Assembly: GCF_000585215.1 (NCBI RefSeq)
Contig: NZ_AONC01000036.1
Location: forward strand, 1 to 57,646
DNA: 57,646 nucleotides
Source of the DNA: Imhoffiella purpurea
Lineage (GTDB): Bacteria; Pseudomonadota; Gammaproteobacteria; Chromatiales; Chromatiaceae
Reading direction: 5' to 3'
A program made the translations under genes and the position numbers. A model generated the notes under the pieces. The model saw nothing but the letters and a program-made list of their open reading frames with translations, searched no databases and was not told the DNA's origin. Position 1 is the first letter of the stretch; each line of letters opens with the position of its first letter. Shown in pieces: positions 6,521 to 14,287 of this stretch.

Positions 6521-7081
6521 TCTGGATGTTTCGTCCACGTTCGGTCCCCGTTTGTCCTGGGTCGAGGCTGGGATCGCCCGCAACAAACCAGCACTCGGCG
6601 GGGTCGGTTGTCGATCAGCTGGAGTGTTTCTCGCTGGTGTCGCGGATCGCTTTGAACGGCGTGCCCCTGGTCCAGGCAGCACGCGAGGCGATCGAGAGGG
6701 CAGGGCGAAAGCCATAGGCAGACGCCTTGCCGCGCATTCGCGCTGGAGGACTGGAGTCTGAGCCGAATCTGAGCCACCATATACCCACCGCAAGGTGCAA
6801 CCTCACATCCCGCACCAATGGTCTGACGATGGTAAGTAGTCGATTCGAAAAATACCCCATAGGTGGAGAAAAATGAGGATAATCAAGTGCAAGTGGATGT
6901 GACTTGAACGCCCTTGACGGGAAGGGGGTCGGTTGGTTGGGCTCCTTCCTCTCCACCGATGGCTCGGTCCCTTCAGTCCGGTCGCTATTCCAACGGGCTA
7001 TACCGAGCCTTCACTTCCGACAGTCGGGATGGCTGTACATGTCTGCTGGCTGCATCCATTGCAGCATTTGATTCTTTTTCG
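6521..7081. other. Gap with no recognised gene, right of the element boundary
   Basis: About 560 bases between the tRNA terminator and the PilZ gene. Several short frames are open on both strands, but none has a ribosome site or a recognisable domain. One (plus strand, 6514-6717) could be a relic, but I cannot identify it. The stretch 6840-6890 is AT-rich and may hold the PilZ promoter. Confidence 0.5.
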
Positions 7082-7429
7082 ATGGCCCACGAATTATCCA
7101 CTACCGATCGCCGGTCGCACGAGCGACGGGTCATGCATGGGACGGCTCAGCTCTCTTCCCCGGAGCATCGCTCCTTCGTCGTATATATCGTCGATATCAG
7201 CGCGGGCGGGGTCAGAGTCGTTGCTCCGATCAATCCGCGCGTCGGGACCGTTTTCGTCTTGAGGATACGTCTGCCCCTGAGGCCGTCCGGAAGTCTGCCC
7301 GTCGAGACCCGGGTCTCGGTCGCGCACAGTATCCTGACCGGTGAAGAGGACGGCTTCGTCCTCGGACTGACCTTCCTCGAGCTTCCCAACGTGGCCCGGA
7401 ACGCGATTCTCGACTATCTGCTGGTGTGA
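7082..7429 (+). CDS. PilZ domain protein
   Basis: A 115-residue single-domain PilZ protein, a family that binds cyclic di-GMP and controls motility or surface functions. The binding signature is visible: the N-terminal RRSHERR (RxxxR type) at about residues 10-16 and D-I-S-A-G-G-V-R-V (D/NxSxxG) at about 38-46. I chose the ATG at 7082 because the domain begins directly after it; no clear ribosome site is seen. The stop lies next to uvrC (GTG overlapping TGA), so the two may be cotranscribed. Confidence 0.8.
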   Translation: MAHELSTTDRRSHERRVMHGTAQLSSPEHRSFVVYIVDISAGGVRVVAPINPRVGTVFVLRIRLPLRPSGSLPVETRVSVAHSILTGEEDGFVLGLTFLELPNVARNAILDYLLV

Positions 7430-7446
7430 GGCGTGCGGATAGTACC

Positions 7447-9273
7447 ATGGATACCGACCCTAAAGATTTGATCAAGCGCCTGCCCATCGGGCCTGGCGTC
7501 TACCGCATGATCGATGGGGGCGGGACGGTGCTCTATGTCGGCAAGGCGAAGAATCTGAGGCGGCGGGTCGGCAGCTATTTCGGCCGCTCCCTGACGACCC
7601 GCATCCAGCTGATGGTGAGCCAGATCGCCGACATCGAGGTGACGGTGACCCGCACCGAGGGCGAGGCGCTGCTGCTCGAGAGCAATCTCATCAAGTCGCT
7701 GCTGCCCCGTTTCAACGTCCTGCTGCGCGACGACAAGAGTTATCCCTACATCCTGCTGACGTCGCAGGATGCCTATCCGCGCCTGACCTTCTACCGTGGC
7801 CCGCGCAAGCCCAAGGGGGGAGGACGTTTGTTCGGGCCCTATCCCAGTTCCTGGGCGGTGCGCGAGACCCTTCAGCTGATGCAGAAGCTGTTTCCGGTCC
7901 GTCAGTGCGAGGACGGGTTCTTCCGCAATCGCTCGCGTCCCTGTCTGCAGTACCAGATCAGGCGCTGCAGCGGTCCCTGCGTCGGTCTGGTGACGCCAGA
8001 GGAATATGCGAGGGACGTGGCGCGCACCATCAAGTTCCTCGACGGGCGCACCGCCGAGGTGCTGGACGAATTGGCCGAGTCGATGGACGCGGCGTCCGAG
8101 CGTCTGGAGTACGAGCGCGCCGCCGTGCTGCGCGATCAGATCGCGACCCTGAACCGGATCCGCGAGCGCCAGTACGTGAACGGCGAGGGCGGGGATCTGG
8201 ACATCCTGGCCTGCGACCAGGAGGCCGGGGTGAGCTGCGTTCAGGTCTTCTTCGTCCGCGGCGGCCGCAATCTGGGCAACAAGGCATTCTTTCCCCGTGC
8301 CCCGGAGGGCACGGAGCCTGCCGGTCTGCTCGCCGGATTCATGGCCCAGTTCTATGCCGAGAAGGACATCCCGACCGAGCTCGTCGTGAGCGTCGAGCCG
8401 GAGGAGGCGGATCTGCTCGAGGACGCCTTCTCGGAGCGTGCCGGACGGCGGGTGCATATCCGCTCCAGCGTGCGGGGCGAGCGTGCCCGCTGGCTCGAGA
8501 TGGCGCTCGGAAACGCCCGCGTCGCCCTGAAATCCCGGCTCGGCAGTCAGGCCGGCTACGCGCGACGTCTGGAGGCGCTGGTGGATGCGCTCGATCTGGA
8601 CGAGCGGCCCGCGCGCATGGAGTGCTTCGACATCAGCCACACCCAGGGCGAGCGGACGGTCGCCTCCTGCGTGGTCTTCGATGGGGAAGGGCCGCGCAAG
8701 TCGGACTATCGCCGATTCAATATCGAGGGCATCACCCCGGGAGACGACTACGCGGCCATGACCCAGGCACTGGTCCGACGCTATACCCGGGTCAAGGAGG
8801 GCGAATATCCGGTTCCGGATCTGGTCTTCATCGACGGCGGGCGAGGTCAGCTCAAGGCGGCGAGTTCGGCGATCGAGGAGGTGGGGCTCGCCGATCTGCG
8901 TCTCGTCGGGGTGTCGAAGGGGCCGGATCGCAAGCCGGGGACCGAACAGCTCTGGTTGTTGGGGCGGGACTTGCCCGTTATACTGCCGAGCGATTCGCCG
9001 GCCATGCATCTGATCGAGCAGATCCGCGACGAAGCCCACCGTTTCGCGATCACTGGTCACCGCCAGCGTCGCGCCCAAGCCCGGACGACTTCAGCGTTGG
9101 AAGAGATCAACGGCGTTGGCCCCAAGCGGCGCCAGCGGCTATTGAAGCACTTCGGCGGTCTGCGCGGTCTGACCCGGGCCGGGGTCGAGGAGATCGCCGG
9201 CGTCGACGGGATCGGCCGCCAGCTGGCCCAGCAGATCTATGATGCCTTTCACCACGATTCAGCAGGTTCCTGA
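7447..9273 (+). CDS. uvrC: Excinuclease ABC subunit C
   Basis: UvrC makes the dual incisions of nucleotide excision repair with UvrA and UvrB. The 608-residue protein has the GIY-YIG domain at the N-terminus (PGVYRMID, GTVLYVGKAKNLRRRVGSYF). A UVR motif that contacts UvrB follows at about residue 210 (ERLEYERAAVLRDQIATL). The RNase-H-like half includes FDISHTQGE and VFIDGGRGQLKAA, and a C-terminal helix-hairpin-helix pair (LEEINGVGPKRRQRLLKHFG) completes it. Full length for the family. I favour the ATG at 7447; an in-frame GTG at 7426 overlapping the PilZ stop is the alternative. The uvrC-pgsA pair is a conserved gammaproteobacterial neighbourhood. Confidence 0.95.
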   Translation: MDTDPKDLIKRLPIGPGVYRMIDGGGTVLYVGKAKNLRRRVGSYFGRSLTTRIQLMVSQIADIEVTVTRTEGEALLLESNLIKSLLPRFNVLLRDDKSYPYILLTSQDAYPRLTFYRGPRKPKGGGRLFGPYPSSWAVRETLQLMQKLFPVRQCEDGFFRNRSRPCLQYQIRRCSGPCVGLVTPEEYARDVARTIKFLDGRTAEVLDELAESMDAASERLEYERAAVLRDQIATLNRIRERQYVNGEGGDLDILACDQEAGVSCVQVFFVRGGRNLGNKAFFPRAPEGTEPAGLLAGFMAQFYAEKDIPTELVVSVEPEEADLLEDAFSERAGRRVHIRSSVRGERARWLEMALGNARVALKSRLGSQAGYARRLEALVDALDLDERPARMECFDISHTQGERTVASCVVFDGEGPRKSDYRRFNIEGITPGDDYAAMTQALVRRYTRVKEGEYPVPDLVFIDGGRGQLKAASSAIEEVGLADLRLVGVSKGPDRKPGTEQLWLLGRDLPVILPSDSPAMHLIEQIRDEAHRFAITGHRQRRAQARTTSALEEINGVGPKRRQRLLKHFGGLRGLTRAGVEEIAGVDGIGRQLAQQIYDAFHHDSAGS

Positions 9274-9276
9274 GCG

Positions 9277-9870
9277 ATGTGGAATCTTCCCAATATTCTG
9301 ACGATGCTCCGGATCGTCCTGATCCCGATCTTCGTGGTCGTCTTCTACGTCGAGGAGCCCTGGGCGCCCTATGCCGCCGCCGCCGTCTTCGGAGCGGCGG
9401 CCCTGACGGATTGGCTCGACGGCTATCTGGCCCGGCGCTGGGAGCAGACCTCGCCTCTGGGGGCCTTCCTGGATCCGGTCGCGGACAAGCTGATGGTGGC
9501 CGTGTCGCTGATCGTGGTCCTGCAGGCGGATCCGCGCATCCTGCTGGCGCTGCCCGTGATCGTCATCATCGGCCGCGAGATCACGGTGTCGGCCCTGCGC
9601 GAATGGATGGCCGAGCTCGGCGCGCGTGCGGCGGTCGCGGTCTCGAACCTCGGCAAGGTGAAGACGACCGCCCAGATGATCTCGATCGTGCTGCTGATCC
9701 TGCGGGATTCGATCTTCGGTCCCTGGGTCTACGACATCGGGATCCTGCTGGTCTATGTCGCGGCCATTCTGACGCTCTGGTCGATGGTGCTCTATCTGCG
9801 GGCGGCCTGGCCTTGCCTGTCGGGCCAGGGTCCGCTCGGTGGGAGCGAAAAAAATCGCCCCAACGCTTGA
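9277..9870 (+). CDS. pgsA: CDP-diacylglycerol-glycerol-3-phosphate 3-phosphatidyltransferase
   Basis: Makes phosphatidylglycerol phosphate from CDP-diacylglycerol, the committed step to phosphatidylglycerol and cardiolipin, at the inner membrane. The 197-residue protein carries the CDP-alcohol phosphotransferase signature D-G-x2-A-R-x8-G-x3-D-x3-D, visible as DGYLARRWEQTSPLGAFLDP followed by VAD. Four or more hydrophobic helices are present (for example IVLIPIFVVVFYV and ALPVIVIIG). It starts 3 bp after uvrC and is surely cotranscribed with it. Confidence 0.95.
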   Translation: MWNLPNILTMLRIVLIPIFVVVFYVEEPWAPYAAAAVFGAAALTDWLDGYLARRWEQTSPLGAFLDPVADKLMVAVSLIVVLQADPRILLALPVIVIIGREITVSALREWMAELGARAAVAVSNLGKVKTTAQMISIVLLILRDSIFGPWVYDIGILLVYVAAILTLWSMVLYLRAAWPCLSGQGPLGGSEKNRPNA

Positions 9871-9894
9871 CGGTTTCGCCAAAGCCCTTATAAT
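9867..9894 (+). promoter_or_regulatory. tRNA-Gly promoter
   Basis: TTGACG (9867-9872) and a consensus TATAAT (9889-9894) are separated by 16 bases, with transcription expected near 9902, just before the tRNA. The -10 is followed by a GC-rich stretch (GCCGGCTCC), as in growth-rate-controlled stable RNA promoters. The -35 overlaps the pgsA stop codon. Confidence 0.75.
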
Positions 9895-9907
9895 TGCCGG
9901 CTCCTAA

Positions 9908-9983
<76 letters not shown>

Positions 9984-10042
9984 AAATTTCATTGGAAATG
10001 CCGGATGGTATCGGTGTTTCTATAAGCAGTTGATCGACCCAA

Positions 10043-10118
<76 letters not shown>

Positions 10119-10125
10119 AATTCCG

Positions 10126-10152
10126 AAAAGGCGGCTTCTCAGCCGCCTTTTT
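10126..10152 (+). terminator. Rho-independent terminator of the tRNA-Gly pair
   Basis: AAAAGGCGGCT, a 4-base loop TCTC, then AGCCGCCTTTTT forms a strong stem closed by a run of T. It lies 8 bases after the second tRNA. Confidence 0.9.
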
Positions 10153-10316
10153 CGCGTCCGGGTTTTCTCCTTCCGTCATGCGCACCGCCTTGAGGGCGAG
10201 CAGGGCATGATCCTGCTTCGGCTGGGTGCTTTCGCTCGGCTTAACCAACTGTCATACTGGGTTCAATTGCAGAGGCATTCTCCTCCTTCAAGAACCGCGA
10301 CAGATCCCGATTGGCT

Positions 10317-12062
10317 ATGACTTCCTCTCCTCCTACGACCCTTCAGGCGCCGCTCGATGTCGCCTCGATTCGCGTTCAGTTTCCGATCTTCCAGTCGCAG
10401 ACCGACGGCCGGCCGCTGGTCTATCTGGACAGCGCGGCCAGTACGCAGCAGCCCGAGTCTGTCATGGGGGCGGTCGGCGATTATCATCGTCTGCATCACG
10501 CCAATATCCACCGCGGCGTCTATCAGCTCTCCCAGACCGCGACCCGGATGTACGAGGAGGCGAGGGCGGCGGTCGCCGGTTTCCTGAACACGGCCGAGTC
10601 CGCCGAGTGTCTCTTCACCCGCGGCGCGACCGAGTCGATCAATCTGGTGGCCTTCAGTTGGGGGAACGCCTGTCTCGGGCCGGGCGACGAGATCCTCATC
10701 TCGACCCTGGAGCATCATTCCAACATCGTCCCTTGGCAGATGGTCGCCAGAGCGCGAGGCGCGGCCGTCAAGGTGATCCCGATCACCGACGACGGCGAGA
10801 TCGATCTCGACGCCTACCGGAGGCTGCTGTCCCCGCGGACGCGTCTGGTGGCCGTCAATCAGGTCTCCAATGCGCTCGGCACCATCAATCCGGTCGGCGA
10901 CATGATTCGGGAGGCCCATGCGGTGGGTGCCCTGGTCCTGGTCGACGGCGCCCAGTGGGTCGCGCACGGGGCGACCGACGTCCGGGCGCTGGATGCCGAC
11001 TTCTACGTCTTCTCCGGCCACAAGATCTATGGCCCGACCGGAATCGGCGTGCTCTACGGCAAGCGTGCCCTGCTCGATGCCATGCCGCCCTACCAAGGGG
11101 GTGGCGACATGATCGAGCGGGTCACCTTCGCCGAGACCAGCTACGCGCCCCTGCCCAACAAGTTCGAGGCGGGGACGCCGCACATCTCGGGGGCGGTGGG
11201 TCTGGCGGCCGCGATCGACTGGGTCCGGAGGATCGGTCTCGATCGCATCGGCGCGCACGAGCAGATGCTGCTGCGTCATGCGACCGAGCGTCTGGAGGCG
11301 ATTCCTGGTCTGGAGATCAAGGGCCGGGCGCGTCACAAGAGCGGGGTGGTGTCCTGGGTGATGCTGGATCCGCCCATCGCGACCCTCGACGTGGGCACTC
11401 GTCTGGATCTGCGCGGGATCTGCATCCGTACCGGCCATCACTGCTGTCAGCCGCTGATGGATCGGTTGGGCGTCTCCTCGACCGCGCGGGCCTCGGTGGG
11501 CGTCTACAACAGTTTGGAGGACATCGATGCACTGGCCGATGCCCTGGGCGAGATGGTCGACGAGGAACGCGGCAAGACGCGCTCCAAAGCATCGGGCGGC
11601 GGGGAGAGCGATCCGGTCTATCCAGGGGCCGCTGCCGAGTCTCCCCGGGCCGCAGCGGATGAGATCGCCGAGGTGTTCGAGTTTCTGCCGGACTGGCCGA
11701 TGCGTCACCAGCACATCATCGACCTCGGCGACCGGCTGCCGGCGATGCCCGAATCGCTCAAAACGCCCGAGAACGCGGTGCATGGGTGTCAGAGCACGGT
11801 CCATATCGCCGCGCGGCTCAAGCCCGGCACCCGGGATGTCGTCGAGTTCCTGGCCGACAGCGACGCCAACATCGTGCGCGGACTGATCGCGCTGCTGCAG
11901 CAAATCTATTCGGGACAGCGTGCGCGGGACCTGCTCGACTTCGACGCCGAATCCTTCTTCGCCGGCATCGGTCTGGACCAGCATCTCAGCATGTCGCGGC
12001 GCAACGGTCTGGCGTCGATGGTGCAGCGTCTGCGCCAGGTCGCCCAAAGGTACGCGGGTTGA
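10317..12062 (+). CDS. SufS cysteine desulfurase fused to SufE
   Basis: A 581-residue fusion. Residues 1-415 are a group II cysteine desulfurase: the PLP lysine lies in SGHKIYGPTG (about residue 236) and the active cysteine in RTGHHCCQPLM (about 375). Residues about 435-581 are SufE, the sulfur acceptor that raises desulfurase activity, with its cysteine in HGCQSTV (about 490). A linker rich in Ser, Gly and Ala joins them. Normally the two are separate proteins that pass sulfur between their cysteines; the fusion fixes the 1:1 ratio and proximity. No other suf genes lie beside it. The start at 10317 is the first ATG; the ribosome site is weak. Confidence 0.93.
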   Translation: MTSSPPTTLQAPLDVASIRVQFPIFQSQTDGRPLVYLDSAASTQQPESVMGAVGDYHRLHHANIHRGVYQLSQTATRMYEEARAAVAGFLNTAESAECLFTRGATESINLVAFSWGNACLGPGDEILISTLEHHSNIVPWQMVARARGAAVKVIPITDDGEIDLDAYRRLLSPRTRLVAVNQVSNALGTINPVGDMIREAHAVGALVLVDGAQWVAHGATDVRALDADFYVFSGHKIYGPTGIGVLYGKRALLDAMPPYQGGGDMIERVTFAETSYAPLPNKFEAGTPHISGAVGLAAAIDWVRRIGLDRIGAHEQMLLRHATERLEAIPGLEIKGRARHKSGVVSWVMLDPPIATLDVGTRLDLRGICIRTGHHCCQPLMDRLGVSSTARASVGVYNSLEDIDALADALGEMVDEERGKTRSKASGGGESDPVYPGAAAESPRAAADEIAEVFEFLPDWPMRHQHIIDLGDRLPAMPESLKTPENAVHGCQSTVHIAARLKPGTRDVVEFLADSDANIVRGLIALLQQIYSGQRARDLLDFDAESFFAGIGLDQHLSMSRRNGLASMVQRLRQVAQRYAG

Positions 12063-12068
12063 GAAGCC

Positions 12069-12116
12069 GCCAGCTTCCAGCTGATCATCAGGTCGAGCTG
12101 ATCGCTGGAGGCTGGC
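12069..12116. terminator. Inverted repeat between convergent genes
   Basis: GCCAGCTTCCAGC (12069-12081) pairs with GCTGGAGGCTGGC (12104-12116) at 12 of 13 positions. It lies in the 64-bp gap between sufSE and the convergent DsrC-like gene, the right place for a two-way transcription stop. There is no clear T-run. Confidence 0.55.
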
Positions 12117-12126
12117 AGCTATTCGG

Positions 12127-12465
12127 TCAGTATCCGCCCTTGCGTCTCACGGCGGGCAACCCAGCGATCTTGGTGCCCTGCTTGGTGGGTGCGAGGGGGA
12201 AGAGCTGGTAGAGGTCCTTGCTGGAGGGCTTGCTGCCCCAGACCTTGCCCATGTCCTTCAGTACGACGCGTTCCATCGGCTGGTTCTGGCCGTTGTTCAC
12301 GTATTCGTCGCGCAGATACTTGATCACGTCCCAGTGCTTGTCGGTGAGCTCGATGCCCTCGATCTCCGCCAGCTTGCTGGCCACGTCCTCGTCCCAGTCC
12401 AGATAGTTTTCCAGATAGCCGCTGTCGGTGGTGGGGATGGTCTTGCCGTTTACCTCGATTGCCAT
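12127..12465 (-). CDS. DsrC/TusE-family protein lacking both C-terminal cysteines (RspA type)
   Basis: A 112-residue relative of DsrC with the family's conserved framework (MAIEVNGK, LENYLDWDEDVA, ELTDKHWDVIKYLRDEY, SSKDLYQLFP, TKIAGLPAV). It aligns over its full length with the true DsrC encoded at 18944. DsrC ends in CRFAGLPKPTGCV, with two redox cysteines that carry sulfur; here the same arm reads TKIAGLPAVRRKGGY, with neither cysteine. Such members have been grouped as RspA (regulatory sulfur-related proteins) and cannot carry sulfur in the DsrC way. I chose the ATG at 12465, with AGGAGC 9 bases upstream. It lies between sufSE and the Cas6-like unit. Confidence 0.85.
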   Translation of the reverse strand: MAIEVNGKTIPTTDSGYLENYLDWDEDVASKLAEIEGIELTDKHWDVIKYLRDEYVNNGQNQPMERVVLKDMGKVWGSKPSSKDLYQLFPLAPTKQGTKIAGLPAVRRKGGY

Positions 12466-12644
12466 CTTGAGTTCGCTCCTCACGTCTTCATCGGTATGGC
12501 CAGGGCCGAATGATCGGCCGAGCGCCTTATTGGTGTATCAGAGGGCGTGAATCTTATGATTTTGTGATGGAAACGTCATCTCCCATGAGCGCCCGCCCCT
12601 GAACGGAGAGGGTAGGGTCTATGGGCGATCCTCGCGGGCGAGTT

Positions 12645-13337
12645 TCAATGCGTCTTTTTGACGGGGTCGATCCCTTTGTGGGGGATGAAGATGCCGCATC
12701 CCAACAATGGGTATCGGCCCAGCCCCCGTTCCTGGAGGCGCAGTGATTCCTCCTGGCTGAGTCCGGCCAGCATCAGGCTGCGGGTCTCGATGGGGCCGTG
12801 CGGACTGGCCAGGGTCAGTGTCTTGCCGCACAGCGCCTTGCGGATGCGTATCTGGGCGCGTTCCAGCTCGCGGGCGGCCGCAGCCAGAAAGTCCTGCTCC
12901 GGCGTTTCGGCGGCGTCGCCGAAGGTGACATGCCGGGCGAAGAGGGTGGTCTCGCGGCTCAGCGGCTTGGTCGTGCCGGTGCCGATCTCGAGCGGATGGC
13001 CAGCCAGGTCGATCCGCGCGCCCTGGAGGTCGCGTATCAGGTCCGGGGCGCGGTGAGCTGGGCAGCGGATCGTCAGCTTGGTGCGGCGCGAGAGCATGAG
13101 CTGCGATTCGGGGCCGTGCTCCGGTCGCTCCCAGCCGTTCTGCGAGCCGGCGACATGGATGCTGTGGATCGCGATGCCGGGCTCGTCGGCGATCCAGGGT
13201 GCGGTTGCCCGCAATGCCCGTTCGAGCAGGTAGGCGTGATCGACGGGGATGGATCTGCCGTCGATCGAGAAACGTACATCCAGGATGGCGTCTGTGACGG
13301 ATTCCTGGTCGGTTGTCTCGTCTTCGTTCCAGAACAT
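12645..13337 (-). CDS. Cas6/Cmx6-like RNA endonuclease family protein, orphan
   Basis: A 230-residue protein resembling the Cas6/Cmx6 family. The C-terminal glycine-rich loop fits the Cas6 signature GhGxxxxxGhG as GLGRYPLLGCG (residues about 205-215). Upstream features include a ferredoxin-like N-terminal strand (LDVRFSIDGRSIPVDHAYLL), then TLFARHVTFG and LSQEESLRLQE. Cas6 proteins cut CRISPR repeat RNA. Here no CRISPR array, no other cas gene and no effector is present in the whole window, so the function is unlikely to be crRNA maturation. A possible general base is one of several His residues (for example His at the VDHAYLL or FARHVTF positions), but I cannot choose. It begins 12 bp after the 240-aa gene in the same unit. 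Confidence 0.7.
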   Translation of the reverse strand: MFWNEDETTDQESVTDAILDVRFSIDGRSIPVDHAYLLERALRATAPWIADEPGIAIHSIHVAGSQNGWERPEHGPESQLMLSRRTKLTIRCPAHRAPDLIRDLQGARIDLAGHPLEIGTGTTKPLSRETTLFARHVTFGDAAETPEQDFLAAAARELERAQIRIRKALCGKTLTLASPHGPIETRSLMLAGLSQEESLRLQERGLGRYPLLGCGIFIPHKGIDPVKKTH

Positions 13338-13349
13338 CGCCGATCCGTT

Positions 13350-14072
13350 CTATTGGTTGAAGGGCAGCCGCGCCTGCAGCGCGTCGCGGTCGAACCACCA
13401 GTCGTCCTGGACCAGAACGTCGACGACGTTGCGCAGACGTACCAGGAATTTCTCCGGCTCCTTGAGTTCCAGGCGGTCCATCCAGGCATCCATCTGGGCG
13501 GGCGTTTCGATCCCGTCATGGCGTCGGGCGACGGTACCCAGCAATTGGGTGGTGAAGAAGACCAGGTCTTCGCGCTGGCGGTCGTGCGAGCGCACGTCCG
13601 CCAGGAACAGTGCCGTGGCGGCGGCGACGGCCGCGCCGTCCGAGTCGTCAGGGGTCTCGTCGATGACGTGACTGAGTAGCTCGATGGTGAGCTCGGGATC
13701 GATGGGGCAGGTAACGGAGAGCCAGATACCCTGGCCGAGCGCGATGAGCGAGTCGGGCTGATTGGCCTGGAAGAGCACGTCGCAGGCGTCCGCCGCCAGC
13801 TCGAACTGATCGAACGCCATGAAGTGGTCGAAGGCGGCGCGTCCGATCGGCCAGGCCTCGTCTCCGCGTTCGAGGCCGACCAGCGTGCGGGCGATCTGCA
13901 GCCTAAGATCCGCGATACGTTGAGCCGAGCCGTCGCTGCGTTCGAGTTCGTGCAGGTGCTCGACCAGCACTTGCAGATGCGATTCCAGCGCGGCCGCTTC
14001 GATTCCCGGGTTCATGACGGAGTCCGCCGCCGTATCCGGAAGACGGGTGAAGAATGGATCGAATTGCTTCAT
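13350..14072 (-). CDS. Hypothetical protein, helical-repeat-like, in the Cas6-like unit
   Basis: A 240-residue acidic protein of unknown function, rich in helices of the tetratricopeptide-like kind (ESHLQVLVEHLHELERS, RIADLRLQIARTLVGLERGDEAW, FELAADACDVLFQAN). No signal peptide, no membrane segment and no catalytic motif are seen. The ATG at 14072 was chosen as the first one that gives a compact protein; the frame is open further upstream but into the neighbour. It lies 23 bp after the 63-aa gene and 12 bp before the Cas6-like gene, so the three probably form an operon. The helical repeats suggest a protein- or RNA-binding scaffold, as inference. Confidence 0.65.
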   Translation of the reverse strand: MKQFDPFFTRLPDTAADSVMNPGIEAAALESHLQVLVEHLHELERSDGSAQRIADLRLQIARTLVGLERGDEAWPIGRAAFDHFMAFDQFELAADACDVLFQANQPDSLIALGQGIWLSVTCPIDPELTIELLSHVIDETPDDSDGAAVAAATALFLADVRSHDRQREDLVFFTTQLLGTVARRHDGIETPAQMDAWMDRLELKEPEKFLVRLRNVVDVLVQDDWWFDRDALQARLPFNQ

Positions 14073-14095
14073 GACATCTTGACCGCGGTCGTGTC

Positions 14096-14287
14096 TCACC
14101 TCAGAAGTCCGCTGAACGCTGCTTCCAGCCGGTCTTCCCAGTTCTCGGGCGTATCCGGATATGGGGGCTTGACGTCCATTCGGAAGAAGCGCTCGCCGGT
14201 TCGAGCCACCTCCTGAACCAATGGAAGGAGTTCCTCGAAGGATTCGATGTCTTGATTGGCGACCAGAATGTCGCTGAGTTTGAGCAT
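14096..14287 (-). CDS. Small hypothetical protein heading the Cas6-like unit
   Basis: A 63-residue acidic protein, mainly helical (ESFEELLPLVQEVARTGERF), with a short proline-containing middle (MDVKPPYPDTPENW) and no recognised domain. It is the first gene of the minus-strand unit with the 240-aa and Cas6-like genes, and is divergent from dsrA across the 960-bp gap. Its size and regular amino-acid content support a real gene. Confidence 0.55.
   Translation of the reverse strand: MLKLSDILVANQDIESFEELLPLVQEVARTGERFFRMDVKPPYPDTPENWEDRLEAAFSGLLR

Noticed and set aside
6514-6956. Short open frames right of the tRNA fragment, considered as an integrase relic
   Set aside because: No tyrosine-recombinase motif (R..H-x-x-R..Y) or other domain is visible on either strand, and no ribosome site was found.
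7414-9078. Long open frame of 554 codons opposite uvrC
   Set aside because: An artefact of high-GC third positions: it mirrors the uvrC frame, lacks a ribosome site and shows no domain.
12645-13337. Reading the Cas6-like gene as part of a working CRISPR system
   Set aside because: No array, cas1, cas2 or effector gene lies anywhere in the window. The gene is treated as an orphan.
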